Counted from the stretch's first letter, positions 21,881 to 31,091 are shown. The stretch is 64,000 nt of DNA from Desulfosporosinus hippei DSM 8344 (GCF_900100785.1 NZ_FNCP01000015.1:49871-113870); one strand, 5' to 3'. The notes: a model not told the origin generated them from the sequence alone. Program-made: numbers and translations.

Positions 21881-22627
21881 ATGATTGAGCTGAAGAATGC
21901 GAGCCAGCTAGTTCTAATGCGTGATGCAGGACGAATCGTGGCTGAAACTCTCGAGTTAATCCGTGAGCACGCTAAGCCTGGAGTTACGACACTTGAACTT
22001 GATCGCATGGCTGAAAAATATATACGTGCTCAGGGGGCAATTCCAGCGTTTAAAGGATACAACGGTTTTCCAGCGACGCTTTGCACTTCAGTAAATGAAC
22101 AGGTAGTTCATGGAATTCCGGGTTTAAGGACTCTAGAATCTGGAGATATTATCAGTATAGATTGCGGTGCGCTTAAAGATGGATTTTTTGGAGATGCGGC
22201 TGTGACTCTGCCAATTGGAGAAGTTGGTGCAGACCTCCAAAAACTATTACAAGTCACTGAAGAGTCTTTAATGATGGGTATAGCACAAGTGAAAGTTGGC
22301 AATCGCCTTTATGACGTCTCAAATGCGGTTCAAACGCATGTTGAAGCAAATGGGTTTTCGGTAGTGCGCGATTATGTTGGGCACGGGATTGGAAAGGCCA
22401 TGCATGAGGATCCTCAGATCCCGAATTTTGGCAAACCAGGCCGGGGGCCACGACTCGAGGTTGGTATGGCCTTGGCTATTGAGCCCATGGTAAACATGGG
22501 TACGTATGAAGTGCAGACGCTAAAGGATCGCTGGACTGTGGTTACGAAAGATAACCGGCCATCGGCCCATTTCGAGCACACAGTAGCAATTACGGAAAAT
22601 GGCCTAGAAATTCTAACTCGATGTTAG
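21881..22627 (+). CDS. map: Methionine aminopeptidase type I
   Basis: Removes N-terminal methionine from new proteins, 248 aa, metal-dependent. The metal ligands are visible in order: D in ISIDCGALKDGFFGDAA (two Asp), H in YVGHGIGKAMHEDP, E in LAIEPMVNMG and E in FEHTVAITENG. ATG 21881 follows the adk stop by only five bases. The KOW-domain gene that sits between map and infA in some related genomes is absent. Confidence 0.97.
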   Translation: MIELKNASQLVLMRDAGRIVAETLELIREHAKPGVTTLELDRMAEKYIRAQGAIPAFKGYNGFPATLCTSVNEQVVHGIPGLRTLESGDIISIDCGALKDGFFGDAAVTLPIGEVGADLQKLLQVTEESLMMGIAQVKVGNRLYDVSNAVQTHVEANGFSVVRDYVGHGIGKAMHEDPQIPNFGKPGRGPRLEVGMALAIEPMVNMGTYEVQTLKDRWTVVTKDNRPSAHFEHTVAITENGLEILTRC

Positions 22628-22665
22628 GTTGGAGGCAGGGAATGCCAGAGGAGGGGTAATTAATT

Positions 22666-22884
22666 ATGTCAAAAGAAGACGTGATTGAAGTTGAAGGCAA
22701 AGTCTTGGAGCCGTTGCCAAATGCCATGTTTCAAGTAGAATTGGCTAATGGACACAAGGTGTTGGCACATGTTTCAGGAAAGATTCGGATGAACTTTATT
22801 AGAATTCTTCCGGGAGATCGGGTTACAGTGGAGCTTTCCCCCTATGATTTGTCTCGAGGAAGAATCACATACAGGTTTAAGTAA
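22666..22884 (+). CDS. infA: Translation initiation factor IF-1
   Basis: IF-1, 72 aa, single OB fold that blocks the A site during initiation. It begins [20 protein letters not shown] and contains [19 protein letters not shown] and the terminal [14 protein letters not shown] 22666 lies behind AGAGGAGGGG. Upstream of rpmJ as usual. Confidence 0.97.
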   Translation: MSKEDVIEVEGKVLEPLPNAMFQVELANGHKVLAHVSGKIRMNFIRILPGDRVTVELSPYDLSRGRITYRFK

Positions 22885-22905
22885 TGACCAAAGGGAGGGA
22901 TTACA

Positions 22906-23019
22906 ATGAAAGTAAAGCCTTCTGTTAAAAAGATCTGTGAAAAATGTAAAATTATTCGTCGCCATGGTAAGGTTATGATTATCTGTGAAAATCCGAAACA
23001 CAAACAAAGACAAGGTTAA
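22906..23019 (+). CDS. rpmJ: 50S ribosomal protein L36, zinc form
   Basis: L36, 37 aa. It reads [19 protein letters not shown] and continues [18 protein letters not shown], giving the Cys3His zinc site CxxC...C....H. ATG 22906 follows AAAGGGAGGG. It lies between infA and rpsM as in nearly all bacteria. Confidence 0.97.
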   Translation: MKVKPSVKKICEKCKIIRRHGKVMIICENPKHKQRQG

Positions 23020-23027
23020 TTAGGTTT

Positions 23028-23065
23028 CGGTTGCGCGGCTGATTGGAGAAAGCTCCAATGCACCG
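23028..23065 (+). promoter_or_regulatory. Hairpin in the rpmJ-rpsM spacer
   Basis: ATTGGAG (23042-23048) pairs with CTCCAAT (23053-23059) around an AAAG loop, extended by CGGTTGC (23028-23034) with GCACCG (23060-23065). It lies 46 bases before the rpsM start. It may be a processing or regulatory element at the border of the spc and alpha groups. No T-run follows, so a terminator is unlikely. Confidence 0.4.
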
Positions 23066-23111
23066 ATTTTATATTATTCCAGAACTGAAATAGTGGAGGT
23101 GTAAATTTTAG

Positions 23112-23483
23112 ATGGCACGTATCGCTGGAGTTGATTTACCGCGCGAGAAACGCTTAGAGATAGCTCTAACCTATATTTATGGAGTTGGGCTACCTACTTC
23201 ACATAAGATTCTCGCAAAAACCGGTGTAAGCCCAGATGTCCGAGTTCGCGACTTGTCAGATGACGAGTTAGCCAAACTTCGGGAAGTTATCGATAAAGAG
23301 TATAAGATTGAAGGCGACCTGCGTCGCGAAGTTTCCCTCAATATTAAACGTCTTATGGAAATTGGTTCTTATCGTGGCTTGCGCCATCGTCGTGGACTTC
23401 CTGTAAGGGGTCAACGCACTAAGACCAATGCCCGCACCCGTAAGGGCCCGGCTAAGACTGTTGGAGCAAAACGTAAAAAGTAA
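23112..23483 (+). CDS. rpsM: 30S ribosomal protein S13
   Basis: S13, 123 aa, head protein contacting L5 and P-site tRNA. It begins [20 protein letters not shown] with the helix-hairpin-helix region [12 protein letters not shown] and the C-terminal [23 protein letters not shown] 23112 follows TGGAGGTG. It starts the alpha-operon segment. Confidence 0.97.
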   Translation: MARIAGVDLPREKRLEIALTYIYGVGLPTSHKILAKTGVSPDVRVRDLSDDELAKLREVIDKEYKIEGDLRREVSLNIKRLMEIGSYRGLRHRRGLPVRGQRTKTNARTRKGPAKTVGAKRKK

Positions 23484-23501
23484 TAAGGGGGGATAACCGA
23501 G

Positions 23502-23891
23502 ATGGCACGTAAAGTTGTCCGGACAAAGCGCCGGGAACGTAAAAATATTGAAAGTGGAATTGCCCATATTAAATCTACTTTCAACAATACCATGGTGACC
23601 ATTACGGATACCAGCGGGAACGCACTCTCCTGGTCCAGTGCAGGTTCACTTGGCTTTAAGGGATCTCGTAAGAGTACACCTTTTGCAGCTCAAATGGCTG
23701 CAGAAACCTGTGCCAAAGTGGCAATGGAACATGGCTTAAAAGATGTTGAATGCTATGTAAAAGGACCTGGAGCTGGTCGAGAAGCTGCTATTCGCGCTCT
23801 GCAAGCTGCAGGATTAGAAGTGAATTTAATCAAAGACGTGACACCGATTCCACACAATGGCTGTCGGCCACCGAAACGTAGAAGGGTATAG
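23502..23891 (+). CDS. rpsK: 30S ribosomal protein S11
   Basis: S11, 129 aa, platform protein. It contains [20 protein letters not shown], the [13 protein letters not shown] motif, and [18 protein letters not shown] at the C terminus. ATG 23502 follows AAGGGGGG. Standard position between rpsM and rpsD. Confidence 0.97.
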   Translation: MARKVVRTKRRERKNIESGIAHIKSTFNNTMVTITDTSGNALSWSSAGSLGFKGSRKSTPFAAQMAAETCAKVAMEHGLKDVECYVKGPGAGREAAIRALQAAGLEVNLIKDVTPIPHNGCRPPKRRRV

Positions 23892-23902
23892 GAGGTGTAA
23901 TC

Positions 23903-24532
23903 ATGGCTAGATATACTGGACCAGTCTGTCGCTTATGTCGGCGCGAAGGAATGAAGTTGTTCCTTAAAGGAGAACGTTGTTATACTGGTAAGTGTGCGAT
24001 TGACCGTCGTGCTTACGCTCCTGGACAACATGGCCAAGCCCGAGGTAAGAAGCCAACAGATTTTGGTCTTCAGTTGCGAGAAAAACAAAAAGCACGTCGT
24101 ATTTATGGCGTTATGGAAAAACAATTCCGTAGCTATTTTGACGAGGCTGCCCGCCGCAAAGGGGTAACTGGTGAGAACTTGCTTAGTCTCTTGTCTCGAA
24201 GACTAGATAATGTGGTTTTCGAATTGGGATTTGCTTCATCCCGTCCGGAAGCTCGTCAACTTGTTAGCCACGGTCATTTTACCATTAACGGTAAAAAAGT
24301 AGATATTCCTTCATATTCAGTACGTGCTGGTGAAGTTATTGCTGTTAAAGAAGGCAGTAAGAGTTCGCCGCGTATGAAACAACTCCTCGAAAACCTGGGT
24401 TCTCGAACTGTTCCAGGTTGGTTGAGCTTGGATGCCAATGCTGCTTCTGGAACTGTAGTCGCACTACCAACTCGTGAAGATATTCAACTGCCCATCCAAG
24501 AACACCTCATCGTGGAGAAATACTCCCGTTAA
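23903..24532 (+). CDS. rpsD: 30S ribosomal protein S4 (cysteine-containing form)
   Basis: S4, 209 aa, primary 16S-binding protein. The N terminus carries [18 protein letters not shown] and a further Cys soon after (KCAID), the zinc-finger form of S4. The S4 RNA-binding domain begins at [23 protein letters not shown] 23903 follows ATAGGAGGTG. In some bacteria S4 represses the alpha operon. Confidence 0.97.
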   Translation: MARYTGPVCRLCRREGMKLFLKGERCYTGKCAIDRRAYAPGQHGQARGKKPTDFGLQLREKQKARRIYGVMEKQFRSYFDEAARRKGVTGENLLSLLSRRLDNVVFELGFASSRPEARQLVSHGHFTINGKKVDIPSYSVRAGEVIAVKEGSKSSPRMKQLLENLGSRTVPGWLSLDANAASGTVVALPTREDIQLPIQEHLIVEKYSR

Positions 24533-24603
24533 TGTTGACGTTCAACCCAGCTGGGTAGGATGGTCTGTGTATATCAAGTTCTCGAGAAAGAAGGTGCATT
24601 CCG

Positions 24604-25551
24604 ATGTTAGAAATCGAGAAGCCCAGAATCGAGTGTATCGAGCGTTCTGAAGATAACTCCTATGCAAAATTCATTGTTGAACCTCTTGAGCGAGGATATG
24701 GAATCACCTTAGGTAATTCTTTAAGAAGGATTCTCCTGTCCTCTCTCGAGGGATCAGCGGTAACATCAGTCAAAATCGAAGGAGTACTCCACGAGTTCTC
24801 AACGATTCCGGGTGTTTTGGAAGACGTTACAGACATTATTCTCAATTTAAAGTCTCTTGCCCTCAAAGGCTATACTGATGAACCTAGGGTCATTCGTATC
24901 GAGGCACAGGGCGAAGGGGTTGTCACTGCTGGGGATATTTTAACAGACCCAGATATTGAGATATTAAACAATGACTTGAAGATTGCTACATTAGACAAAG
25001 ATGGCCGTTTATTTATGGAAATGACGGTAGAGCGTGGCCGTGGCTATGTTTCAGCCGACAAAAATAAGAAGCCGGATCATGTCATTGGAGTTATCCCTAT
25101 TGACTCCATCTTTGCCCCGATTTACAAGGTCAACTATACGGTAGAGGATACCCGGGTTGGTCAGATTACGGACTATGACAAGCTAACCCTTGAAGCATGG
25201 TCCAATGGCAGTATTTCACCAGAAGAAGCTACCAGCTCGGCAGCAAAAATCTTAAGTGATCATCTGCGCCTCTTCATGGGTCTCACTGACAAGCTCAACA
25301 GCGTTGAGGTTTTGGTAGAGAAAGAAGAGGAAGCCAAAGATAAAATCCTCGAAATGACGATTGAGGAATTAGATCTGTCTGTTCGTTCTTACAACTGCCT
25401 AAAGCGGGCGGGAATTAACTCAGTTGAAGAGTTGACTCAAAAAACGGAAGAAGACATGATTAAAGTACGTAACCTTGGTCGCAAGTCTTTAGAAGAAGTG
25501 GAATTCAAACTGAAAGACTTAGGTTTGTCTTTCCGGCCGGCTGAAGACTAA
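24604..25551 (+). CDS. rpoA: RNA polymerase alpha subunit
   Basis: Alpha subunit, 315 aa. The N-terminal dimerisation domain includes [20 protein letters not shown]. The C-terminal domain, residues about 245-305, binds UP elements and activators ([31 protein letters not shown]). ATG 24604 is preceded by GAAAGAAGGTG. The 71-base spacer to rpsD contains the palindrome CCCAGCTGGG. Confidence 0.97.
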   Translation: MLEIEKPRIECIERSEDNSYAKFIVEPLERGYGITLGNSLRRILLSSLEGSAVTSVKIEGVLHEFSTIPGVLEDVTDIILNLKSLALKGYTDEPRVIRIEAQGEGVVTAGDILTDPDIEILNNDLKIATLDKDGRLFMEMTVERGRGYVSADKNKKPDHVIGVIPIDSIFAPIYKVNYTVEDTRVGQITDYDKLTLEAWSNGSISPEEATSSAAKILSDHLRLFMGLTDKLNSVEVLVEKEEEAKDKILEMTIEELDLSVRSYNCLKRAGINSVEELTQKTEEDMIKVRNLGRKSLEEVEFKLKDLGLSFRPAED

Positions 25552-25577
25552 TTCGGTGCAAAAGGAGGGGAATGTAA

Positions 25578-25916
25578 TTGGCTTACCGCAAGTTAGGAAA
25601 AAATACTGGTCATCGCGGGGCAATGTTGCGTAACATTGTCACTTCCCTGTTAAAACATGGACGTATTGAAACGACTGAAGCACGCGCCAAGGAACTAAAT
25701 GCGATTGCTGAAAAAATGATTTCACTCGGCAAGCAAGGAGATCTGGCTGCTCGCCGTTCAACGATGGCTTATCTCATGGATGAAGATGTTGTAAAGAATT
25801 TGTTTGATACTATCGCGCCGAAATATGCTGACCGTCAAGGCGGCTATACTCGGATCATGAGACTCGGCTTACGTCGGGGAGATGCTGCCACAATGGTAAT
25901 CATCGAACTCGTATAA
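25578..25916 (+). CDS. rplQ: 50S ribosomal protein L17
   Basis: L17, 112 aa, last gene of the alpha operon. It begins [20 protein letters not shown] and ends with [23 protein letters not shown] 25578 follows AAAGGAGGGG. A hairpin follows the stop. The ECF transporter energy-coupling genes that often come next in Bacilli and Clostridia are not here; truA follows directly. Confidence 0.97.
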   Translation: MAYRKLGKNTGHRGAMLRNIVTSLLKHGRIETTEARAKELNAIAEKMISLGKQGDLAARRSTMAYLMDEDVVKNLFDTIAPKYADRQGGYTRIMRLGLRRGDAATMVIIELV

Positions 25917-25929
25917 AATGCGGTACTTT

Positions 25930-25981
25930 AAGGCCGGGTTGCTTGCAATGGTTGAGCACTCCCGGCCTTTGAGCTGTTTTT
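25930..25981 (+). terminator. Terminator-like hairpin after rplQ
   Basis: AAGGCCGGG (25930-25938) and CCCGGCCTT (25961-25969) form a 9-bp stem with a 22-base loop. A short T-run TTTTT at 25977-25981 follows after a gap. It probably ends most S10-spc-alpha transcripts. A second inverted repeat, ACCAACAA (25990-25997) and TTGTTGGT (26035-26042), lies just before truA. Confidence 0.6.
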
Positions 25982-26086
25982 AAGGGTCGACCAACAAATG
26001 TAATTCATCACACTTACGAATTTGCTCATTGGGCTTGTTGGTTCTTCCACTAAACACCAAAGTAAATTGCGGAGGCTATGCAGAGT

Positions 26087-26869
26087 ATGCGCAACATTCG
26101 GTTAAGATTAGCCTATGACGGGACACACTACCATGGCTTTCAGCGCCAAGCTAAGGCATATGGACCTACAATACAGGGAACTCTAGAGTCTGTATGGGCT
26201 AAGCTCGTTGAAGAAGAGGTAACACTTGCTATGGCTGGACGAACAGATGCGGGAGTGCATGCCTCTGGACAAGTCGTTAATTATATGACAAGTGCAAGAA
26301 TTCCTGAAGAGAAAATTCCTAAGGCATTCAATAGTTTGCTTCCAAGAGACATTCGTATACTTGAGGCAGAATGTGTACCCGATGATTTTAATTCACGGTG
26401 GTCTGCCAGATGGAAACGATATGACTACTTAATAGATAATAAGTCGATTCCGGATACGTTCCAGCGACTTTATGCATATCATGTTCCTCAGTCTTTAAAT
26501 GCAGACCGTATGCAGCAGGCGGCTAACTATTTAGAAGGATGTCATAATTTCAAAACCTTCGCGGCTGCCGGTGGAGATAGCAAAAGATTTGAACGAACAA
26601 TTTATAGATGCAAAGTAAGTCGTGAGGACAAGGGAATGATTAGAGTAAACTGCATTGGTGATGGATTTTTATACCATATGGTACGTATTATTGTTGGAAC
26701 ACTTGTTGATGTAGGAAGAGGTCGTATTCTTCCAGGAGAGATTCCCGACATAATAGCCAGTCAAGAGCGTAGACGTGCTCGCATGGTTGCCCCAGCCCAC
26801 GGGCTAACCCTTGTGCATGTAAATTATACAAATGAGAGCCCAAGTGCAGTTTTTGAAGAGTTATTCTAG
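26087..26869 (+). CDS. truA: tRNA pseudouridine synthase TruA
   Basis: Makes pseudouridine at positions 38-40 of the tRNA anticodon stem, 260 aa. The catalytic Asp is in MAGRTDAGVHASGQVVNY. C-terminal blocks include FKTFAAAGGDSKRFERTIYR and GFLYHMVRIIVGTLVDVGRG. ATG 26087 is 11 bases after GGAGG; ATG 26078 is only two bases after it and is less likely. It lies between rplQ and rplM as in many Firmicutes, but without intervening ECF genes. Confidence 0.95.
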   Translation: MRNIRLRLAYDGTHYHGFQRQAKAYGPTIQGTLESVWAKLVEEEVTLAMAGRTDAGVHASGQVVNYMTSARIPEEKIPKAFNSLLPRDIRILEAECVPDDFNSRWSARWKRYDYLIDNKSIPDTFQRLYAYHVPQSLNADRMQQAANYLEGCHNFKTFAAAGGDSKRFERTIYRCKVSREDKGMIRVNCIGDGFLYHMVRIIVGTLVDVGRGRILPGEIPDIIASQERRRARMVAPAHGLTLVHVNYTNESPSAVFEELF

Positions 26870-26885
26870 AACTTTCAAAAATAAC

Positions 26886-26914
26886 TTGACATTGTGTTGA
26901 TTTTTAAATAAAAT
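26886..26914 (+). promoter_or_regulatory. Sigma-A promoter of rplM-rpsI
   Basis: A perfect -35 TTGACA (26886-26891) and TAAAAT (26909-26914, 5 of 6) are separated by exactly 17 bases in an AT-rich stretch just after truA. It would give a leader of about 115 bases ahead of rplM. Confidence 0.8.
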
Positions 26915-26932
26915 ATCAATATGAGTTTTTAT

Positions 26933-27003
26933 GCCTCGGTTGTGAATTGAGCCCCATGCCCCTGGCATACGCAAGCATGATTGAGCCCCATGCCTGTGAG
27001 GAA
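26933..27003 (+). promoter_or_regulatory. L13-type ribosomal protein leader
   Basis: The rplM leader contains two copies of ATTGAGCCCCATGCC (26946-26960 and 26980-26994). GGCAT (26964-26968) can pair with the preceding ATGCC (26956-26960) or with the second ATGCC (26990-26994), giving two mutually exclusive hairpins. Firmicutes have a described L13 leader family at this position, thought to mediate autoregulation by L13. Family membership here is inferred from position and structure only. Confidence 0.55.
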
Positions 27004-27036
27004 AAACAGTAAACTTCTAAATTTGGAGGGAAAGTC

Positions 27037-27468
27037 ATGTCCACGTTTTTTGCGAAAGCACAAGACCAGGAGCGTAAATGGTATGTTATTGACGCTGAAG
27101 GAATCCCTTTGGGTCGTATTGCTACCGAAGCAGCACGTATCCTGAGAGGTAAACATAAACCGACATTTACCCCTAATGTTGACACAGGGGATCATGTTAT
27201 TATTATTAATGCTGCAAAGTTAGTTTTAACTGGAAATAAATTAAACGACAAATTGTATCGCCGTCACTCAGGTTTTCCAGGCGGATTAAAAGAAATACCT
27301 TACAAAAAATTAATGCAAATTATGCCTGAACGAGCTATGGAACATGCCGTGAAGGGAATGCTTCCTCATAACAAGTTGGGCGCCCAAATGTACACTAAGC
27401 TAAAAGTGTACAAGGGGGATACTCACCCTCACCAAGCTCAACAACCTGAAATTTGGACAATTCAGTAG
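27037..27468 (+). CDS. rplM: 50S ribosomal protein L13
   Basis: L13, 143 aa, early 50S assembly protein. It begins [20 protein letters not shown] and contains [20 protein letters not shown] and the [20 protein letters not shown] block. ATG 27037 follows TTGGAGGGAAAG. It has its own promoter and structured leader. rpsI follows after 17 bases. Confidence 0.97.
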   Translation: MSTFFAKAQDQERKWYVIDAEGIPLGRIATEAARILRGKHKPTFTPNVDTGDHVIIINAAKLVLTGNKLNDKLYRRHSGFPGGLKEIPYKKLMQIMPERAMEHAVKGMLPHNKLGAQMYTKLKVYKGDTHPHQAQQPEIWTIQ

Positions 27469-27485
27469 GAAGGAGGACGAAAAAC

Positions 27486-27881
27486 ATGGCAACTAAATTA
27501 CAATATGCAGGGACAGGACGACGTAAAAATGCAATTGCGCGTGTTCGTCTTATTCCAGGTGAAGGGAAATTCATCATTAACAAACGCGAAGTATCTGAGT
27601 ACTTTGGCAAAAAGACTTTGGAAATGATTGTTCAGCAACCATTTAATATTACTGACACACTTGCTAAGTATGATGTTATTGCTCTAGCTCATGGAGGCGG
27701 CACTACAGGTCAAGCTGGCGCAATTCGTTTAGGTATTGCTCGTGCTTTGCTGAAGGCTGATGCTAGTCTTCGTCCAAGTCTCAAGAGAGCGGGTTTCCTT
27801 ACCCGTGACCCACGTATGAAAGAGCGTCGCAAATATGGCTTGAAGAAAGCTCGTAAGGCGCCACAATTCTCGAAACGTTAA
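27486..27881 (+). CDS. rpsI: 30S ribosomal protein S9
   Basis: S9, 131 aa; its C-terminal tail reaches the P-site tRNA. ATG 27486 gives [20 protein letters not shown] behind GGAAGGAGG; the open frame upstream of it is not coding. The [20 protein letters not shown] motif and the tail [12 protein letters not shown] are intact. It is followed by a clear terminator. Confidence 0.97.
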   Translation: MATKLQYAGTGRRKNAIARVRLIPGEGKFIINKREVSEYFGKKTLEMIVQQPFNITDTLAKYDVIALAHGGGTTGQAGAIRLGIARALLKADASLRPSLKRAGFLTRDPRMKERRKYGLKKARKAPQFSKR

Positions 27882-27900
27882 TCGTCTGAGAAACATAGAT

Positions 27901-27930
27901 CCCTCAACCGAGCATGGTTGGGGGATTTTT
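27901..27930 (+). terminator. Rho-independent terminator after rpsI
   Basis: CCCTCAACC (27901-27909) and GGTTGGGGG (27916-27924) form a 9-bp stem with a 6-base loop, followed by ATTTTTTG. It ends the rplM-rpsI transcript and the ribosomal part of the window. Confidence 0.9.
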
Positions 27931-28098
27931 TGTTTTATTCCGACCCATTAGGGTGAATTGATAAAATGGGGCTATAGAGGAGGGTGAAATTTAACATTGA
28001 GAAATTAAAAGTTTTGTGAGTTTTATGACAAGCTAGACGAATAATCTAGAGTTCTTCCCCATAAGGTAAACACGGAATAAACTAGGGGGGGAATAGAG

Positions 28099-28830
28099 AT
28101 GAAACCGATTTGGGTTGTTAGTATGAAACGACGTAAAATCTTAATTGGCCTGGTGCTAACGTTTTTTGTAGCGGTAACACTGGCAGTTGGATTTCGAGGA
28201 CAAGACCAAGAAATTTGGAGTTGGACGTTGGGGGATCGTGTTGTAGTGATCGATGCCGGTCACGGAGGAGTTGACCCAGGGGCAGTCGGCATAAGCAAGG
28301 TTTTAGAAAAGGATATAACCTTAGGTGTATCCAAACGATTACAGGTTTTAGTTCAGCAAAGTGGTGCTAAGGCAGTTATGGTTCGTGAGGACGACCGAGA
28401 TTTAGGTACCTCACAAGGACTTTTAAAACGTAAGAGAGAAGATTTAGCCCAACGCATTCAGTTGGCTATGGATACTCAAGCAGAAGTCTATCTAAGCATT
28501 CATGCAAACAGCTTTCCAGATCCAAAGTTAACAGGAGCACAAACCTTTTATCATTCCGATTCTCCGGAAGGGAAGCTTCTAGCACAATTCATTCAGCAAG
28601 AACTAAATAGTATGACAAATACCAAAAGAGTTGCTAAAGGTAATCAAGATATATATGTCTTAAAAAAGGCAAAGCAAGCAGCTGTTACTGTTGAACTGGG
28701 TTTTCTTTCAAACCTTCAAGAAGAGCAGTTACTGACAAATCCAGAATACCAGCAAAAATTGGCAATTGCTATATTCCAAGGTCTAAGTATCTATTTTAGT
28801 AAACAAACAGAGACTAATCAACGTAAATAA
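28099..28830 (+). CDS. cwlD: N-acetylmuramoyl-L-alanine amidase, CwlD-like
   Basis: Amidase_3-family zinc hydrolase, 243 aa, with an N-terminal membrane segment (KILIGLVLTFFVAVTLAVGF) that would place the catalytic domain outside the membrane. Motifs: VVIDAGHGGVDPGAVG (first His), KDITLGVSKRL (Glu), YLSIHANSF (second His) and the catalytic Glu in VTVELGFLSN. CwlD in Bacillus helps form muramic-delta-lactam in the spore cortex, and it often lies downstream of rplM-rpsI as here. ATG 28099 follows GGGGGGAA; an internal ATG 28123 is an alternative. Confidence 0.85.
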   Translation: MKPIWVVSMKRRKILIGLVLTFFVAVTLAVGFRGQDQEIWSWTLGDRVVVIDAGHGGVDPGAVGISKVLEKDITLGVSKRLQVLVQQSGAKAVMVREDDRDLGTSQGLLKRKREDLAQRIQLAMDTQAEVYLSIHANSFPDPKLTGAQTFYHSDSPEGKLLAQFIQQELNSMTNTKRVAKGNQDIYVLKKAKQAAVTVELGFLSNLQEEQLLTNPEYQQKLAIAIFQGLSIYFSKQTETNQRK

Positions 28831-28946
28831 GAAATGGTGAATAAGAAATTTTGTTGAATATTGTTAGTTTTTGCAGGGAAACTATTTTCTTTCGCGAATG
28901 TCTAATAGAGATATTGAATAGCTATTCTTTGAAAGTAGGGGGATTC

Positions 28947-29459
28947 GTGGATATTTTACCCATATTGTTATTATTACTTGGAGTTGGTTTTATTGTTTTA
29001 GGTTGGCGTTGGCAGAATCCGCCCAACGAAGAAGCAATCACAGCTTTGAAAGGGTTAGCTTATTTGAAGAGAGAAATCATTAGAGTTCAAGATCATGTCT
29101 ATGATCTTGAAGGGAAACTTCTAGAGTCAAAAGTAAAACAAACTAAAGATGTTGAACAAATAGAAGCTATGCTTAAAGAAAAGGAAGATGTTTTGGGGGT
29201 ACCAAGCCAAGAGAAACTTAAAACTCCTTCAAGAGAAATTAGCGTCCCCAATGACATTTATGTTAGAGAGAAAGTAAAAAGTGCCGAAGCTGATCCTGTT
29301 CCGAGTCCTAATCCTAATCTCTCCCCAAAATATCAAGAAGTATTAGAACTTGCAGCCAGTGGGCAAAGGATACCGGATATTGCTTCCCGCTTGTTGTTAA
29401 GTCAAGATGCCGTAAAGATGGTTCTGTCAATGCAGCCAAATGGAGGTAAGAATAATTGA
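28947..29459 (+). CDS. Membrane-anchored coiled-coil protein with C-terminal helix-turn-helix-like segment
   Basis: Hypothetical protein, 170 aa. The start is GTG 28947 behind GTAGGGGG; the open frame upstream has no ribosome site. It has one N-terminal membrane helix (ILPILLLLLGVGFIVLGW), a charged, probably coiled-coil middle, a Pro/Ser-rich linker, and a C-terminal segment YQEVLELAASGQRIPDIASR that looks like a short helix-turn-helix. This layout resembles the DUF6115/SwrB-like family, but I could not test that. It overlaps the next gene by four bases, so the two are coupled. Confidence 0.65.
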   Translation: MDILPILLLLLGVGFIVLGWRWQNPPNEEAITALKGLAYLKREIIRVQDHVYDLEGKLLESKVKQTKDVEQIEAMLKEKEDVLGVPSQEKLKTPSREISVPNDIYVREKVKSAEADPVPSPNPNLSPKYQEVLELAASGQRIPDIASRLLLSQDAVKMVLSMQPNGGKNN

Positions 29460-29950
29460 AAGTAACACGATCCTTTTGGCTAGGCTTAGGTTCCGGACTT
29501 ATCTTAAGTGCCATAATCGTAGTGTTCGTTTCTCCTCACCTTAGACTTAATGAGCCATCAAATGTACAAACAGGTATTCAATCCCATACGCAATCGGATA
29601 TCCAATCTGACAATCAATCCGATCAAAACTCAATGGTTTCAAGTTCAAATACAGAACAGCCATCAGATATTGATCCTCCACAACCAATTAAGACCTCGGA
29701 GTCAACACCAAATGACAGCTCCACGAAACCTCAGAGTTCTGCCCAAATAGAGCGAGATTTTGTTATCCCAAAGGGAGCAAATGCTGAAAGAATTGCTGAG
29801 TTATTATTTTCAGAGGGTTTTATTCTTGATAAAACTGATTTCTTAAAGGAAGCGCGTCTAAAGCGAGTAGAGCGAAAGTTTCAAGCAGGAACATTCAAAT
29901 TGTCCGTTGGTCTAACTGTAGAAGAAATAATTAATCGATTATTGAAATAG
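29456..29950 (+). CDS. Membrane-anchored MltG-like N-terminal (LysM-like) domain protein without catalytic domain
   Basis: Hypothetical exported protein, 164 aa. TTG 29456 lies nine bases after GGAGG and overlaps the upstream stop. The layout is an N-terminal membrane helix, a Ser/Gln/Asn-rich linker with QSDxQSD-like repeats (residues about 37-95), then FVIPKGANAERIAELLFSEG to EEIINRLLK. The last part matches the small domain that precedes the catalytic region in the lytic transglycosylase MltG/YceG. The catalytic domain is absent. It may bind peptidoglycan or act as a regulator in the cwlD neighbourhood. Confidence 0.65.
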   Translation: MKVTRSFWLGLGSGLILSAIIVVFVSPHLRLNEPSNVQTGIQSHTQSDIQSDNQSDQNSMVSSSNTEQPSDIDPPQPIKTSESTPNDSSTKPQSSAQIERDFVIPKGANAERIAELLFSEGFILDKTDFLKEARLKRVERKFQAGTFKLSVGLTVEEIINRLLK

Positions 29951-29995
29951 TAGAAATTTACTCTAGCTGTCAAAACCCAGCTTTAATAAGTCTAT

Positions 29996-30022
29996 GCTTG
30001 CAAAGTATTTGCAAGCTTTTTT
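29996..30022 (+). terminator. Rho-independent terminator
   Basis: GCTTGCAAA (29996-30004) and TTTGCAAGC (30008-30016) form a perfect 9-bp stem with loop GTA, followed by TTTTTTG. It ends the cwlD-containing operon. Confidence 0.93.
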
Positions 30023-30131
30023 GTTTTTGGGGAACATTAGATATATAAGAAAGGGCAATAGTAATCAATCATTGGTTCAGAGTCGCCACAAATCATGGAA
30101 TAAATAATTTAAGTTAGGAAGTATTAAAGCA

Positions 30132-31034
30132 ATGCAAAAAAAAGTAGTTAGAATTATTGGGGTTCCCATTGATTTAGGTGCTGATCGTCGTGGAGTAGAT
30201 ATGGGGCCAAGTGCTATTAGATATGCCGGATTAAACGCCAGATTAAAACGTTTAGGTTGGATTGTCGAGGACTATGGTAATATCGACGTTCCGGTTCCGG
30301 AGACGAGAGAAATAAAGGATAAAAAGCTAAAATACTTGGAGGAGATTGTACAAATTAATGAGCAACTTCATCTTATTGTCGCTAAAGCAAAAAAGGATGG
30401 TGTTATCCCACTGATTCTTGGTGGAGATCATAGTTTAGGTATTGGAACAATAGCAGGGCTGGCTTTAAGTGAACAGTCCTTTGGACTAATCTGGTTTGAC
30501 ACCCATGGAGATTATAATACCCTCGATACAACAGAAAGTGGCAATATTCATGGTATGCCCTTAGCAATATCTAATGGACTGGGGGCTCCTGAATTAACAA
30601 GAATTGGTGGGAATAAGAAAAAGTTGAGAGAGGAAAATACAGTCATTATTGGGGCTAGGGAAATGGATCCCCAGGAAAAAGAATTACTTCGCAGATCCAA
30701 AATTAAGGTTTTTACAATGAGAGATATAGATCAGATAGGAATGAAGGAAGTTGTATCCCAAGGAATTAGAATTGCTTCCCAAGGAACGGATGGAGTACAT
30801 ATAAGCTTCGACTTAGATGTCATTGATCCAGAGGAAGCCCCTGGAGTTGGAACTCCGGTACCGGGGGGCATTACGTATCGAGAAGCACATTTAGCCATGG
30901 AACTTTTAGCAGACTCGGGGTATATATCAAGTATGGATGTTGTAGAAGTGAATCCAATTTTAGATAATCACAATAAAACCGCTAAATTAGCTGTAGGGCT
31001 TATTTGTTCTGCATTTGGAGAGCGAATTTTCTAG
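30132..31034 (+). CDS. rocF: Arginase
   Basis: Hydrolyses arginine to ornithine and urea, 300 aa, Mn-dependent, cytoplasmic. Metal-ligand motifs in order: LGGDHSLGIG (His), WFDTHGDYN (Asp, His, Asp) and SFDLDVIDPEEAPGVGTP (two Asp). The second motif has Thr where DAH is common. RGVDMGPSAIRYAGL at the N terminus favours arginase over agmatinase. It stands alone between two transcription units and within 4 kb of a full arginine biosynthesis island. ATG 30132 has a weak ribosome site (AGGAAG). Confidence 0.88.
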   Translation: MQKKVVRIIGVPIDLGADRRGVDMGPSAIRYAGLNARLKRLGWIVEDYGNIDVPVPETREIKDKKLKYLEEIVQINEQLHLIVAKAKKDGVIPLILGGDHSLGIGTIAGLALSEQSFGLIWFDTHGDYNTLDTTESGNIHGMPLAISNGLGAPELTRIGGNKKKLREENTVIIGAREMDPQEKELLRRSKIKVFTMRDIDQIGMKEVVSQGIRIASQGTDGVHISFDLDVIDPEEAPGVGTPVPGGITYREAHLAMELLADSGYISSMDVVEVNPILDNHNKTAKLAVGLICSAFGERIF

Positions 31035-31091
31035 ACAATTCTTGCCAGTCATCTAGGTCTGGGTTAAAATAAATTTATAATCCATATTGTC

